64,000 bases of DNA from Thamnaconus septentrionalis (lineage: Eukaryota; Chordata; Actinopteri; Tetraodontiformes; Monacanthidae). Shown here piece by piece: positions 33,886 through 46,280 of this stretch (position 1 is its first letter; every line of letters starts with the position of its first letter). Where the stretch lies: assembly GCA_009823395.1 (NCBI GenBank), contig CM020508.1, forward strand, positions 2,461,015-2,525,014, in the 5' to 3' direction. The position numbers and the translations under genes were made by a program. The notes under the pieces are model-generated. The model searched no databases, had not been told where the DNA came from, and saw only the letters and a list, made by a program, of their open reading frames with translations.

Positions 33886-34745
33886 TCTTCTCCTCCCCAC
33901 GTAACGGGCGGATAACTTGCACTTAAAACGCACCCGAATCGGGACGCTGAGGACTCCAGAAGCCTTGGAATTAAAAAAAGAAAAAGGAAGAAAGGTGGAG
34001 AAGAGGAGAGAAAGTAAAAGATAAAAAAAAAGAGAGAGACTTTTCAGAGTGGTGGAGGAGGAGACGGCGGATGGCGGCGGGAAGCAGGATGGACTGAAGC
34101 GACAGACGGAGAGATAAACAGACTGATGAGGTCACAGCGATGCAGCCTTTTCGACTCTGCAGATTTGTTTAAGAGACTTTTTTTGGGGGCGGGGGGGAAA
34201 TTCTGGACCTTTTCTTGTGTCTTCTCTCCCTTTTCTATCCTCATTTCCCAACATGGTGTTTCCACTTTATATATTTTGAGTGTTGTCAAAAAGGGGGAAT
34301 GTGTTCTCTTTTAGTTTTTTTTTTTTTTTCCTTTGGTGGTATATATACATCTAGATATATAAAAAAATCTATATATTGAAAAAAAGGGGGATTTAAATGA
34401 CAAAAAAATGGCTTTTTGTGGAGAAAAAAACGCGGAATCATAAACACACTCTTGGTGTATTTTAAAAAAAAAAAAAAAAAGAGAGAGAAAGAAAAAAAAA
34501 AGAAACTACCATGTATGTACAGTATGCATGTAAATGTTGTCGTCCAGGCGTGGCTACAGTACATCCGACTCCCCCCCCCCCCTGACTCCCAGCCCGAGAC
34601 CCCGAGAACCCCCCGGAAAACTGAAGAGAACTCGCCCATAGTCAGTAACGTAGAGGTCACATCACCAACATATAAATGCCGAATGAAAGAGAAATTTATT
34701 TGTGATATTTTCCGAGACATTTGCTCCAGTATGGTGTATTTAATT

Positions 34746-34751
34746 AATAAA
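34746..34751 (+). terminator. lmo4: Polyadenylation signal AATAAA of lmo4
   Basis: AATAAA sits in an A-rich tract (TTAATTAATAAAAA). From about 34813 a GT-rich element of repeated GGTGGT follows, the expected downstream context. It is the first convincing hexamer with a GT-rich tail after the stop codon. A cleavage site at about 34765-34800 is inferred. Confidence 0.6.
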
Positions 34752-35049
34752 AAAAAAAAAAAGTATTGGAAGATTTTAACAGACTCCCATCATCAATTCA
34801 TGACGGGAAAGAGTGGTGGTGGTGGTGGGGGTGGGGGGGAGGGTGGTCGTTGACCTTTGTACCGCTGGAAGTCCAGGAAACTGTGGGGGGTTCCAAGCAG
34901 CCAATGGGCAGTGAGTAAAAAAAAAAAAAAAAATTCTGGCTGAAATTGTAAAAAGTATAAAAAATAAAAATGGAGCCATCTAGGCCTGTGAAATACAAAT
35001 AACATGCGAGGAAAAAAAAGGTACGCAAAGTACAAAAGACAGGCAGCAG

Positions 35050-35295
35050 CTGACACACACACACACACACACACACACACGCGTGCTGTGTGTCCCCGTT
35101 CAGTCGCTGCGGCCGTCCACTAATTACAGCCGACTGGCCGAGGAGCGCTGTCCTAATTCCACCAGTCCTTCAAATGCAGCCAGCGACTCCAGCCCCCGCC
35201 TCGCCCCCCCCGCCTTCCCCCACAGTTTGAAGGTTGCTCCAGATGGAAGTTGTGCTCGCTGGCCCAGCACACACACACACACACACACACACACC
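35050..35295 (+). repeat. Two (CA)n microsatellites downstream of lmo4
   Basis: (CA)14 at 35053-35080 and (AC)13 at about 35270-35294, with unique sequence between. Confidence 0.85.
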
Positions 35296-35999
35296 AAGAA
35301 GGCACTGTGACCTGCCCTTTAACCCTCCCTGGGGGACAGGATGGAGCAGCGGTGGGCGGGTCGAGCTGCTGCCAGCGCCGGCTAATGAGACGACGGCTCA
35401 CAACACAGCTGGACGCACCTTCCCTAAGCTAGGCTAGGCTAAGCTAGGTTTCGGTTAGCCGCGTTCAGCATTCAGCTACCCCGGTATATCCCCGGGAAAG
35501 AAGCCGGAGGTCGTCGGAAAGGCTAGCATGACGGCTAAGCGCGCCCAGCAAGGAGGGCACGGCCACAGAGAAGCTTGAGGATGAACTAACGGAAGAGAAG
35601 AAGAAGTCAAACCGGCAAAACACGAGAGGAGCCAGACAAACCGTGGCGATGAGTCACTCCAAATAAAAAAAAAAAAATCCTGCTACTTTGTTTCGCCAAA
35701 TCTGCGGCTAAACAAACGAGCGGCTCGTTAGCCGAAACGGCTCCCACTTTAGAGAACGAAGCCTTTAACTAAAATTAAACGCGGAGATAATTGAAGCTCA
35801 AAGTTTCCTATCAGTTAAGTAGAGTCTGAACGTTCCCTGGAGGAACGCCGCATGATTCCGAGCAGCCGCCTTCACACCAGCGCCATAATTACCTGACGGT
35901 TCTGTTTAACGGAGAAAACGGAGGTGGGGGAAGGGAGGGTGGGTGGCGGGGGGGTGATGATTGGCCGTCGTCATCAGCCAATCATCATGGAGCGGCATG

Positions 36000-36138
36000 A
36001 CGAGCTGCTGTTTTTTTTTTCCCTCTGCGTCCAAATGACTGCTTGCTATTTATTCATCACTGATACCTGAATACAGAAATTACGGAAAATGTCGCTTTGA
36101 AGATTCAATTACTAGAGGGAGAGAGGGAGGGAGAGGTG

Positions 36139-36178
<40 letters not shown>

Positions 36179-36330
36179 CAAATTGAACGGGCTATTTGCA
36201 GAACAAATTGGTGTTTGAAGTCCTTGTGAGGCCCTAATAGGTCTGAAGGAGGAACCTGCTAATGGCGCCGCCGCTTATCGCAGCAGTCTGGGCCGCCAGC
36301 GGGACACGGCGGAGCATCTTAATGCCTTAG
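36000..36330. promoter_or_regulatory. Candidate conserved block split by (CT)n
   Basis: Unique sequence (GCTATTTATTCATCAC, GATTCAATTACTAG, GAACAAATTGGTG, GGCCCTAATAGG, CCTGCTAATGGC) surrounds (CT)17 at 36142-36174. Resembles other enhancer-like blocks here. Confidence 0.3.
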
Positions 36331-36941
36331 GAAAAAAAAAAAAACAAAATCTGAAAAATAAAATACATACAAATAAGGGAACCCACTGGTTGTGACTGCC
36401 AGTACAAAGGACAGCAAATCAAATGCTAATGCGATTGAAGCGGCTCATTGTTTGGTAGATTTTTTATTTCATTATAACAAAATTTGCCAAACGTATTCGT
36501 ACACGGCAGTCAGTCAACACAAAGAGGCTCCAATGCTGCGGAGGAAAAATGAGGATGTTGTTTGAGGACAAACGACAAGACTTTGCCAGCTGGTTTTGGA
36601 AAAAAAAACACCAAAAAGAAAAAAAACAAAAAAAAAAATCTTTGTTTTGCTGCAAAAGCAGCAGCGCAGCGAAGATCTTTACAGAATCGACGGAAAGGAG
36701 CCCCGACCCCCTCAATGGCTCCAGCGTTTGACTTTTGACCTCTTGACTCCCTACTGGCTTCCTACAGGAACTGAACCACCTCATTTTTAGCGTCACAGGC
36801 ACAAGAGCTATACTAAAAAAAAAGAAAAGAAACAATATCGGTGGATAATTCTTCTCACGTGGCATTTTATAATTTATTTTTTTAAATTTAAATGGAGCTT
36901 TGGCTGCTGGACGTCCAAACCACTTTAAAATGGAATTTGGA

Positions 36942-36975
36942 AAAACATTCCGCCGAGAGGACGGCGGAATGTTTT
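36942..36975. repeat. Perfect 14-bp inverted repeat with 6-base loop
   Basis: AAAACATTCCGCCG at 36942-36955 and CGGCGGAATGTTTT at 36962-36975 are exact reverse complements around AGAGGA. No T-run terminator or gene context. Confidence 0.85.
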
Positions 36976-36999
36976 CAGAAGCATCATCCTCATTTAGCT

Positions 37000-38490
37000 T
37001 AACGGCTGCTTTTTGATTTAAGGTCTTTTAGGATGATTTCGACGTTCGGATGATAAAAAAAGAAAAAAAAAAAAACGCCACCGCCGTCGCCCACTTTCCA
37101 CCTGCTTATTAATGTATTATTAGATTGTTTTTTGTTCAAAATAAATTATCCTTTAAGTTGATTTTTTTTTATTATTATTTTTCAGACATATATTTGCTTT
37201 TAAGTGATCTCAGTAATCCTCAACTTAACGACACTATTCCACGCTCGTCTGGACGACGGCCCTCCCCATTATCAAATCCTCTTGCCTCCATTAAGCTGTT
37301 TACCGACACACACACACAGACAGATACACACACTCCAGAATCACTGTAAGCTGTCCATGTGATAAACCACCTTATCGGCTGGCCAGTTTGACTGAAGCTG
37401 AACAGCTCAGTGGAGAGCGAGTCGTCTGAGTGATTCCTCTGATGAGTCACCCAAACCTGTTTGTTTGTTCTAGATTAGATCAGATTTGTTTGCAGGTCCT
37501 AGATTAGCAGTTATCTCGCTGTGTTTTTTGTTTTGTTTTATTTTTTTTTTTTTTTTGCAAATTTCCCCAATGTCTAATAAAGGCTTCTATTCTGTTTTAA
37601 TTGTAAGAAAAGAGCAAAATGTCATGCAGCAGCAGCTGAAAGACAAGAAGTGAAATGTATTCTTGATTCTGAGCCTGAAAAAACCCCAAAACACTATAGG
37701 ACGTTCAGAGCTGCAGACGCTAGTGAAACGTTAGCATCAGTCATGAAGTGCAATGCAGTCAGAGGTTTCTAACATTAGCATTGCACCTCCACAACACTAT
37801 GCAACTGAAGCAACACGGTTATGAAATGTGGACAAAAACTAGAAAAAGCAGTTTACGGTTGTGTGTAAGGGGTCGGTCGGCAGGAAGTGGAATTTAAACG
37901 TTTTTTTTTTAAGTTTGATAAAAACCACAAAATGACGACTCGATTGCTAGATATTTGCAAAACGGAACCAACGGTTCCACTAGCAAGAAAAATAACACCT
38001 TTTTTTCAGGGTTTTTGTTCCTGACCATTAGGTGGCGCTAAATCTCACAGGCCGGCCCTGTAAAAAAAGTCACAGCTTTGCCACATGCAATGTCACCCTT
38101 AAAACAGGTTCAATTAGACGTGTATCTGTCAGAATGGGCGCTGTTTTCACACCGTAACACCTCCAGGATGTTCTGCGATAAAAAAAGAAATACGTGTAAT
38201 CAACATCTAGAGAATTTCCTTTTCTTGCGTCATCACATATTTTCCGCGGCTAACATGACTACCTTCCTTCAGTGAGGAGCAGAACGGATCTCTGCTCCGC
38301 CGTGGGTGAACCAGGGGAGGGGGAACATCATGGCGGCGCCATCTGTTGACAGCCCAACATGAGAAATTGTAATAATCGTTTCCCCGAAGGTTTGGGATAT
38401 ATGTAAAAATGCTATGTGAAACAGTGATGACACAGAGTGACGCTTCACATGCGGCAACAGGACAGATGGAGACCCGAAGATAATAAATTC
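37000..38490. other. Intergenic, nothing recognised
   Basis: Homopolymers (T14 at 37540-37556), a LINE-tail-like GCAAATTTCCCCAATG at 37557-37572 with CTAATAAAGG, and AT-rich unique DNA. Confidence 0.4.
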
Positions 38491-38495
38491 TAAAA

Positions 38496-38545
38496 ATACA
38501 TATATATATATATATATTTGTATATATATATATATATATATACAT
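38496..38545 (+). repeat. (TA)n microsatellite
   Basis: Two TA arrays separated by TTTGTA. The minus-strand open frames here are repeat translations. Confidence 0.9.
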
Positions 38546-39207
38546 ACAGTATATATGTCAGGGGTAGACAAGGTATCGATCCCCATAATAGCGAAAAATA
38601 ACAATTTGATTTAATAACATGTATTCAACAGTGGATTAGTCAAGTAAAATAAGTTCTTCCTCCATCTCCTCAGTTGGCTGATTTTTGTGCTCCCCTCCTG
38701 ATGCCCAGGCAGTATAACCTGGCCGTTTGCTTCTGGGCCCTGACTGCCACCAGCTCAAAACAGCCCTCCCCACAGTTTACACGCACACCAGCTTAAACAG
38801 GAGGTGTTTATCGTTAATTACTATTTAAAAAAAAAAATTGTATCATAATAATTCCAAGATATTAATAACATTGTATACAGAAATAATAATTCAAACGCCG
38901 ATGTACAGTGTCACTAATGGGACACGTATGCTCTGATCTGCGTTTTCAAGTGAGACCGGCGTTATGACGACGTTATTTTCTCCGTAGTTACACAGCAATG
39001 CTACACGGAGACGCAGGAAACGGCTGAAGACGATGTAGTACCTATGCCCGGCCTGGTATGGCGCCGCAAATTTACTCCCTGAAGGCGGAGGAAGAAGAAC
39101 ACCTGAAGCACGCCTTGTTTAAAGAAGCAGGAGCTCACTAACAACATGAGCACTACTCAGAATAGAAAGAAAGTGTTCTGCTTCGAGTTACTTTAGAATG
39201 TAGAGCC

Positions 39208-40114
39208 TTTAAGCAGCTCTAGGTAACTTGGACTCATTACTACTCCCTGCTGGTTGAGAACCGCAAATACTCTTTGTCGGTGTCGTAAAGAGGAAAAATA
39301 CGAGTCCTTCACGTGGGTTTGTTGACACAGCCAGCATACTGAAGAATCGCTTGGATATATGTCCACCAACAAGGTAAAGTAACATGCGTTACATGTTTGT
39401 TTGTTTGTTTTAAACACTGTTGTATTGTTCTTTTGAACGTGACAGAAAACTACAATTACACAAACAAGGATAGTGTATTGCTGAGACAGACAGCAGTGTT
39501 TTCACAGTGTCATTCTCGTCGGTGAAAATTGCTTGAAAATGATGTGGTGTATAATGGTTATAATATTACAACAGGTTATAAACTCGTGTAGCTGTAATGC
39601 ACTACAACTACTGTTACAACTGTTAAGTAACTGTTAAGTAACAACTGTTCAGACGACGCAACTTCGCATTGATTGGGTGGAAATGGCGAAGTGACGAAGT
39701 AAACACGCTGCAGCGCTAGTTTATTGATGTGGGAAAATACAGTCGCCTAGCTGGAGCGCTCTTATGTGTTCAGGAAAAACACCAATATGAAATGCAAAAC
39801 AGACATTGACAATAACGTTGCAGCAAACGTTCAACACTTTTCTTACTTCGTCTTTCATCGAGGTTACTTATTGGGTTCCATTCGGTCATTTTACAATCTT
39901 ATGTATTTGTAATAGTAGTATGTGACGTTGCCGTAAAGTGGTTTGTCCGGCGTGTCGGGTCGTGCGTGAAAGTTACGCAGTGCAGTTACAGCCGGCACAA
40001 CCCCCCTCTCGCTGCCGAGGCGGCACCATTGATCCTATTAATTGTTTATCTATCGCTTTACTGAGTTTGGAATCATAATTTTATGGTCAAAAAGTTACCT
40101 AGAGTTGCCTTAAA
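39208..40114. mobile_element. Non-autonomous TIR element (about 0.9 kb)
   Basis: The left end TTTAAGCAGCTCTAGGTAAC matches the reverse complement of the right end GTTACCTAGAGTTGCCTTAA with one mismatch and one indel. Interior is AT-rich with no transposase frame. Target duplication not resolved. TIR texture suggests a hAT-like or other cut-and-paste family. Confidence 0.5.
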
Positions 40115-40754
40115 ATGTCCATGTTAAGGTTGACTGGAAGTCGTGCCATGAAAAGTTCGCAAACCTTTTTTGTCATTTAGATTTCCTGCCTCAATATCCC
40201 ATTCCGCCGACCCAAAAGAAAATCAAAAAAAAGTAAAACAGGAGGTTTGCAAATCGCTTATGTTGTGTTTATTTTCTCTTTGCACACAATCCACAATCGA
40301 TCCACGAGCATGTTATTGTTATTGTTCACTATTATTTGCTGTTTGTTGTAATGGAGGTTTAATGGGAAGACTGCAGGCTGATCAGTAGTAGCAGGAACAT
40401 GTCAGTTGCCCAATACTGTTGTGAGTGGTCGTCTGCACCTCACAGCCGCTCAGATTGCAAGGGTGGGGTTTAGAGCTGTGACGTCAGCGTTTCCAAAAAT
40501 GATCGGTTTCGGCGTTTACAGGAAGCCGAGTAGGAGGCGTTCCGTGGGAGTGAGCGAGATGTGTTTATGTACCACGGAGAGCACAGCGCTGGCTGTCTTT
40601 GATCAGGATCACGTAACGTGTTAGCGGCAGTTATCGAGACGATTTCAAAGAAGCAATTGCAAAACACAGACCCACGGGGAATCTTGTAAATAAAACAGAA
40701 GTAAACTGGAAACTGGCGAAAACTGAAGTATTCCACTAGGGTTGTGCACAGAAC

Positions 40755-41150
40755 CTTTCGACTTTATTCTCGACATTACAGCTTTAATCTGGGAATTTAA
40801 TTTTCATTTACATTAACTTTAATCTCAAAATTTTGTCTTTAATCATGAAATTTTGACTTCATTCTCGAAATTTCAACTTTACTCTCAAATTTCCTCTGTA
40901 ATCATGAAAATTTGACTTTATTCTCGACTTTATTTTCAGAATTTTGACTCTAATCACAAAATTTCCGATTTTAATCTCAAAACTTTAAGCGCTTTGAGAC
41001 ATCTTTGGATGTGATTTAGCGCTGTACAAATAAAAGTTGATCGATTTAACTTTATTTTCTTAATTTCCACTTTATTCTCAGAATTTCAACTTTATTCTCA
41101 AAATTTCTATTTTATTCACAAAATTCTAACTTTATTCTCGAACTTGATAT
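40755..41150 (+). repeat. Degenerate tandem repeat of about 22 bp
   Basis: Diverged units close to CTTTATTCTCAGAATTTCAA recur about 16 times. The array is interrupted at 40985-41040 by an L2-like tail. Its age is shown by unit divergence. Confidence 0.8.
40985..41040 (+). mobile_element. L2-like LINE 3' tail inside the minisatellite
   Basis: TTAAGCGCTTTGAGACATC, then GATTTAGCGCTGTACAAATAAA, matches the 3' end of teleost L2-like LINEs. Only the tail is present. Confidence 0.6.
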
Positions 41151-41159
41151 ATTTTTTCC

Positions 41160-43169
41160 CCTTTTTGTAGCCCTGTTTCTCTTCTGTAGAAACTAAACAA
41201 GAAACTGTCCACTCATTTCGTTACTATTTATATTAGCATTAAGAATAGAAGCTAAAACTTTTTTTTTTTTTTTTATTATTAAATTAAATGAAAAATATTA
41301 AATACAGACTTCAGGTCAAGTCTTGACAGTTTTGTATTTGTCTGTGAACATTCCAGTATTAAATATGTCACTTCACGCAAAACTTCTCCACCCAACACCT
41401 GCGCTAACTAGTGTCGCCAACCAAAGCCAAGGTAGCGTCCTTGTTGCAAATTAAAAAGATTCTGTTGGAATGAAATTTTGTTTTGTTCAGTCAAACGAAG
41501 AAAAAAGAGAAACAAAGCAGTTGAGACGTGAAAAATTTCTGGCCAAAAAACAACAACTGCAGCCTGGAAATATGGTGGACTGCAGCCAGGAAATATTCAG
41601 GATAAAATTCTGTTGGTACCAGTATTTATTTAGTAATTTTGAGTTTTTTCAAATGATAGACAGCACAAGGCAGAAGCTCACTGACTCTAGTGGCTTTTTA
41701 AACTACACAAATATACAAGTATGGCAGCGAGATCAGAGAATAAGATGTTAGAATTAAGAGTGATGGCAGTTTATTACATCCATAAATCTTAATATACATT
41801 AGCATAAATCACACAAGTGAAATTCTAGCCGGCGTTATTACAGACTGTATTCCAAATTAATGGAAGCACTGTTTTTTTTCTTCTTCTGTTCCTCCACAAA
41901 CTTCCTTCGTGGTGTCGCTCTAACTCACTCTTTCCTTTATTCGCTCATCCGTCCATCTGTTTTCTTGGCCGCTCTCGATCGCTTGGTGCCAAAACCTGTG
42001 AAAATTATGCATCACACCAGCGCGTTCCAGCCTCGCTGTAATTACACTGATTAGGTCCAAGGGGTTTTTGTCTGTTCCTTTGTTCATTTGTATCTCATAA
42101 ACCATTTATCAGGTTTGGACAAAAAAACTTGTCGGGGTGGTGTTGGAGGGAGGAGGGGAGGGGGGAGTGGGAGGAGGGAGGGGGGAGGTGGTAATGGTGA
42201 AGCGTCTCATTATCGCACTCCAGTTGTCTCGGATCAGAATCCTCGTAGGAGGCGGCGGGAAGATACTTAACAGAGTCGGAGTGAGTCTGCGGCGTTCAGG
42301 TCAGACGGTGAACAAAATGTCTGGCGTTCCACAGAGAGCTGATGGGCGGAGCTACGGCCTCACGGCGGCACGAGGACAAAAAGTTGCGGACGACGGCGTC
42401 ACCACACGTTGAAAGAAATTGCTCCCCGAATCAAAACCCTGCCTTAAATGTCATGACTATGTTACGGCGTAAAAGCAGTAACCTTCGCTAGGTGTTTAGC
42501 AGGGAAGGTGACGTTGCGATTGGACATCCACTCCTTTGCAACGTTGATTATTATTAAAATCGAAACATTGAAATCAAGCAACAATGTATCTGTTCCGCTC
42601 TCGTAGGCTGACGATGTTTAGCTAGCAGCTGATGAGCTGACCAGCCGTGTTGTCGTAATGTAATGTTACATTAACGCAAGAAGCTATTGGCTGGAAATAA
42701 ATATTAAATTCTAAACATCCGTCTCATCATGCCGAACTGTGCAGGCTGTAGAGCTCAAGCTTAGTTTTGCTGTTTTTGTTTTTGCTTTTCATTGTTTTTT
42801 TTGTTTTTGTTTTTCACTGGTTGTCTCCTCCCTCACTTTCAGTTTTCAGTTTCAGTTGAAAAGAGGGAGGAGGAAAACTCAGCTCGAGTTAAGTTTTTTT
42901 TGTTTTGGCTTTTTTCCGGTTTGGTTAATGATAGCCCCGCCTCATCTCTCCTGTAGCTCTTCCTTCAAACTGTTGTTTTTCTGGCCCAGAAGAAGAACTT
43001 GGTTCCAGTGTAGCTCCTATAGCTGTGGTCCTCATTCACTTAAGGTGGAAAAGTGATAAACACACTGAAACCCGAAGCTCCTTAAAGCATCGTAATGGGG
43101 TGAAAAGTGCCCCATAAGAGTCCCGCTTTGGGCTCCGCCCACTCCCAGTGGAGTCAGCAAACCAGCTGA

Positions 43170-43170
<1 letters not shown>
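41160..43170. other. Intergenic, nothing recognised
   Basis: AT-rich unique DNA, T17 at 41260-41275, GGAGG-rich tract at 42138-42195 and TTTTTG repeats near 42770-42815. No gene-like frame. Confidence 0.4.

Positions 43171-43173
<3 letters not shown>

Positions 43174-43207
<34 letters not shown>
43174..43207 (+). repeat. (CAG)11 trinucleotide repeat
   Basis: About 11 pure AGC units. Gives leucine, alanine or cysteine runs in the chance frames. Confidence 0.9.
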
Positions 43208-43208
<1 letters not shown>

Positions 43209-44229
43209 GACCGGGTCGGGTGTTCGGTGACACTGTGAGGGACGTGCAAACATCGGCGGGGCAGCCAGCGGCCCTCACGTTGGGGCCTGAAGTGGCAGGA
43301 AACTCGATCTGCTCCATTAAGGAACGCCGCCGCCACTGCTGCCGCCGAAAGCAGCCGGACGGGACATTTTTTTTTCCTTTCTTTTTCCTTTTTTTCCCGC
43401 TAAAAGGTCGACGTCTGATGAAGACTCGCATTACGCTCAGGTGTCTTTTGTCGTGGAAATGCTCGCGTTGCGGCCCCCTTGGCCCCCCTGTCAGCCCCCT
43501 TTACCCCCACCTCGCCCCTGAGCCCCCAACCCTCAGGGCCTCCAAACTTCACTGGCAACTGTTGTGTTACCGCTGAAAAAAGTCGCTACACAACTGGAAA
43601 CAGGTTGTGTGTCGCTGATAAATACAAAATATCTCAGGTCCATCTGGCCGAGTTTCTCCTGATAAGGGAGGAGATTGCCATCAGTCCTGAAATTGAACTG
43701 GATTCAGTCAGTTTCCTGTTAGTCGTCTGACTCGACCGAACTGACCTTAAAGGCCCCTGAGGAAGATGCAGGAAAAAAAAAATACAGGAAGTGACGGCGA
43801 GTTAAAAGTCCAAGAATAGCTAGCGTCACTGTGTCGACAGAACCGAACTGGCCGCGACATTCTTCACGTCAGTACAGGTAAAAATATTTTATAATAATAC
43901 TTGACTGAATTATAGTGTTCAGAATTATTATTCTTTTAATTTGCGATGGTTTGCCACCAGAGCTCAAGATTTTCCGCCTTCAAAATTGCAAGTCAAAATA
44001 GATTGCAAGAAGGTTTTGTGCTGCGTACTGACACTGCTCTAGTGGCGAGTTAGTGACTGGCAGCGGCCAATCGGATTGGTTCTGATGGTTCATCCCATCA
44101 GCTTTGCCAGGCTCTGCTGGCTACGTTCTAGAAAGCAAACAGACTTTGGAAAATTTGTTTCAGAAAAAAAACGACGTACTAACCAAAACAGGGAAGTGAC
44201 TTTTAATTTGTTCACAGTGGAGCGACATT

Positions 44230-44278
44230 ACATTCAGTCTTTCAATGTTTTTTTCTGAAACACTGAAAGACTGAATGT
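44230..44278. repeat. Near-perfect 21-bp hairpin
   Basis: 44230-44250 and 44258-44278 are inverted repeats with one mismatch in 21, around a 7-base loop TTTTCTG. On the minus strand the mismatch would be a G:U pair. Shorter than a usual pre-miRNA; could be a MITE remnant. Confidence 0.8.
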
Positions 44279-44430
44279 TCCTTTTGGGCCTTTGATTGAT
44301 TGTTTTTGTTTATTATTTACTTATTTATCATTTATTAATTACTTTTTTTCATAAATCTATGTCTTTGCGAAAAACATGCATAATTCCCAGTTAGTTTTTG
44401 TAAATAAAGTCTGGTTGTAATAATAAAAAA

Positions 44431-44457
44431 TCTTCTTCTTCTTCTTCTTCTTCTTCG
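44431..44457 (+). repeat. (CTT)n microsatellite
   Basis: About nine CTT units followed by CGCAG, a chance 3' splice-site look-alike. Confidence 0.85.
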
Positions 44458-44588
44458 CAGGATGAACTCATCTCTCCTTCATTCTCACAAATGTTTATGC
44501 AGGCGGACGATATTACAAACATGTGACCAGGCGGCTTTTATGAGTTGTTATTGGGGGAGAAAAGAGCATAAACACCACGCAGAGATCA

Positions 44589-44611
44589 ACACACACACAC
44601 ACACACACAAA

Positions 44612-44679
<68 letters not shown>

Positions 44680-44816
44680 AACGTGGTTCCTTGTTCCTCG
44701 TCCTGGATCTCCTCAAGAATGCAGTAACAATAATAATGCATTAAGTGGGCGGCTGAGTGCTGCAAACACTCAGAGCTTCCTCTCACCACCGCCGCCACTC
44801 CAGCAGCTCGTCTGAG

Positions 44817-44852
<36 letters not shown>
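44589..44852 (+). repeat. Microsatellite cluster (AC)n, (CT)32, (CA)n
   Basis: (AC)n at 44589-44609, about 32 CT units at 44613-44677 and (CA)n at 44818-44852. The long CT tract is one of the largest in the window. Confidence 0.9.
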
Positions 44853-44855
<3 letters not shown>

Positions 44856-45601
44856 GCCACCAGCAGCACTTTAACCTCCTTCTCTTTTGCAAACACAACC
44901 GTGACGTTTTCTCCCTGCAGCTTCCAGTGAAAAATGAATAAGAAGCAGCCAGTCAATCAGCTGACGTGTGGATTTCTTTCAACATATCACCGTCTTCGTC
45001 ATCATCATTATCGACGGCATCGAGCCAGCACACCTGCTGGAGCAGCAGTGAGCAGTGAGTGGGTGGTGGTGGGGTGGTGGGTAGGAGGGGGGGTTAAATC
45101 CACCGTAAGAACAGCGAAAGGTCACCAAATGTTGTTTATCCGCCGCCCTGAAACGAAGCTGAGCCGGTTTCCTGACGATTGATTTTTAGTCTCCGAGTGG
45201 CTGCCGTTATTTGCCACGATGACTCTTATGGCAGCATACAATGTGGCATACAGCCACTTTGAACACAGCCAGCTAGCTAAGTAGTGAGCTAGTCGGGTAG
45301 CTAAGCGTGGCTAACGACCACCGCTGGGCTGTTTTAGGAGTATTTTAGTTGAAGCAGCGGAAAAAAAAAAAAGAAGAAATAAATGACAATAAATTGCGTA
45401 GTTTTGCCTGGTTGGGTCCAGATGAGTGGCTGAGCAGCGGCGGGGGAATCTTCTGGAGTCTTTAAAGTCACCGAGAGCCGTTAAAGTCGCTAAAGCGAGT
45501 CGCCAGTTGTCTGGGCGGAGGAGGCTGTGTGATCTGGAATCATCTTGGCAATTACGAGGGAGCGAAGAGGATCGCAGCAGAGATCTCGCCGTCTTTTCCC
45601 T

Positions 45602-45620
45602 TCGCGCGCGCGCACGCACG

Positions 45621-45654
<34 letters not shown>
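45602..45654 (+). repeat. (CG)n-(CGCA)n-(CA)n microsatellite
   Basis: A graded repeat runs from CGCG through CGCA to CA, with Z-DNA-type alternating purine-pyrimidine. Confidence 0.85.
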
Positions 45655-45657
<3 letters not shown>

Positions 45658-46280
45658 AACTCCATTCAGCCAGAACGTGGAGCGACTGTCTGAGGTCGTA
45701 ATGAAGGAAAAGGAGGCGTGTCTTTGTTTGTCGAAGTGATCCGAGCGTCAACACAATGGATGCACAATTATAATATTGTGTATTTTTTTCATCACGGACG
45801 TAAAAAAAAAGTGCAGTTCTCGCAGAAACATTTTGCAGAAACGTCTCTGCCTCCAGCAGTTGGACTGAAATATGGAAGACACGCCTCCTCGGATCAGATG
45901 CTGTTTCCCGCCGTTGTTATTATTTATCATCATCATGTTGTTGTTGTTGTTCCTGTTGTTGTTGTTGTTTTGAATACAGTGTGCAGTCATCTTGACGTGT
46001 CACACGGACTCTCTGGTCCCTGAGACCTGATGAGGCCCTGTGGGCGGGTTGGGGGGTGGGGGTGGGGAGCTTCACAGGCAGTTTCCTCGGGGACTGATGT
46101 GTTTTCAGAGGGGCCACCATCTTTTTTTCCCTCTCTCTCTCTCTGTCTGTCTAATGAGCTCAGTCATAAATAAATGCATGGCCTTAATTAGCCTGCGTGT
46201 GGCGGGGGCGCCGGAATTAGCGGGCTAGCGAGCGAGGGAGTGAGCGAGCGAGCTAGTGATCTGCCGGGGCTCTTGTGTGG

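Larger units (their letters stand above)
33521..34765 (+). other. lmo4: lmo4 3' untranslated region
   Basis: The region is continuous with the terminal exon after TAG. It begins C-rich and then becomes an almost pure C/T tract (33765-33885), then a purine-rich tract (33970-34040). It continues AT-rich with poly-A/T runs and TGTA-containing motifs near 34511-34535. It ends in AT-rich unique DNA before the AATAAA at 34746. The length, about 1.2 kb, is plausible for LMO4. Confidence 0.6.

Noticed and set aside
44440..44462. Possible 3' splice site (CTT)nCGCAG followed by ATG
   Set aside because: The polypyrimidine is a microsatellite, and the following frame becomes a CT-repeat serine/leucine run.
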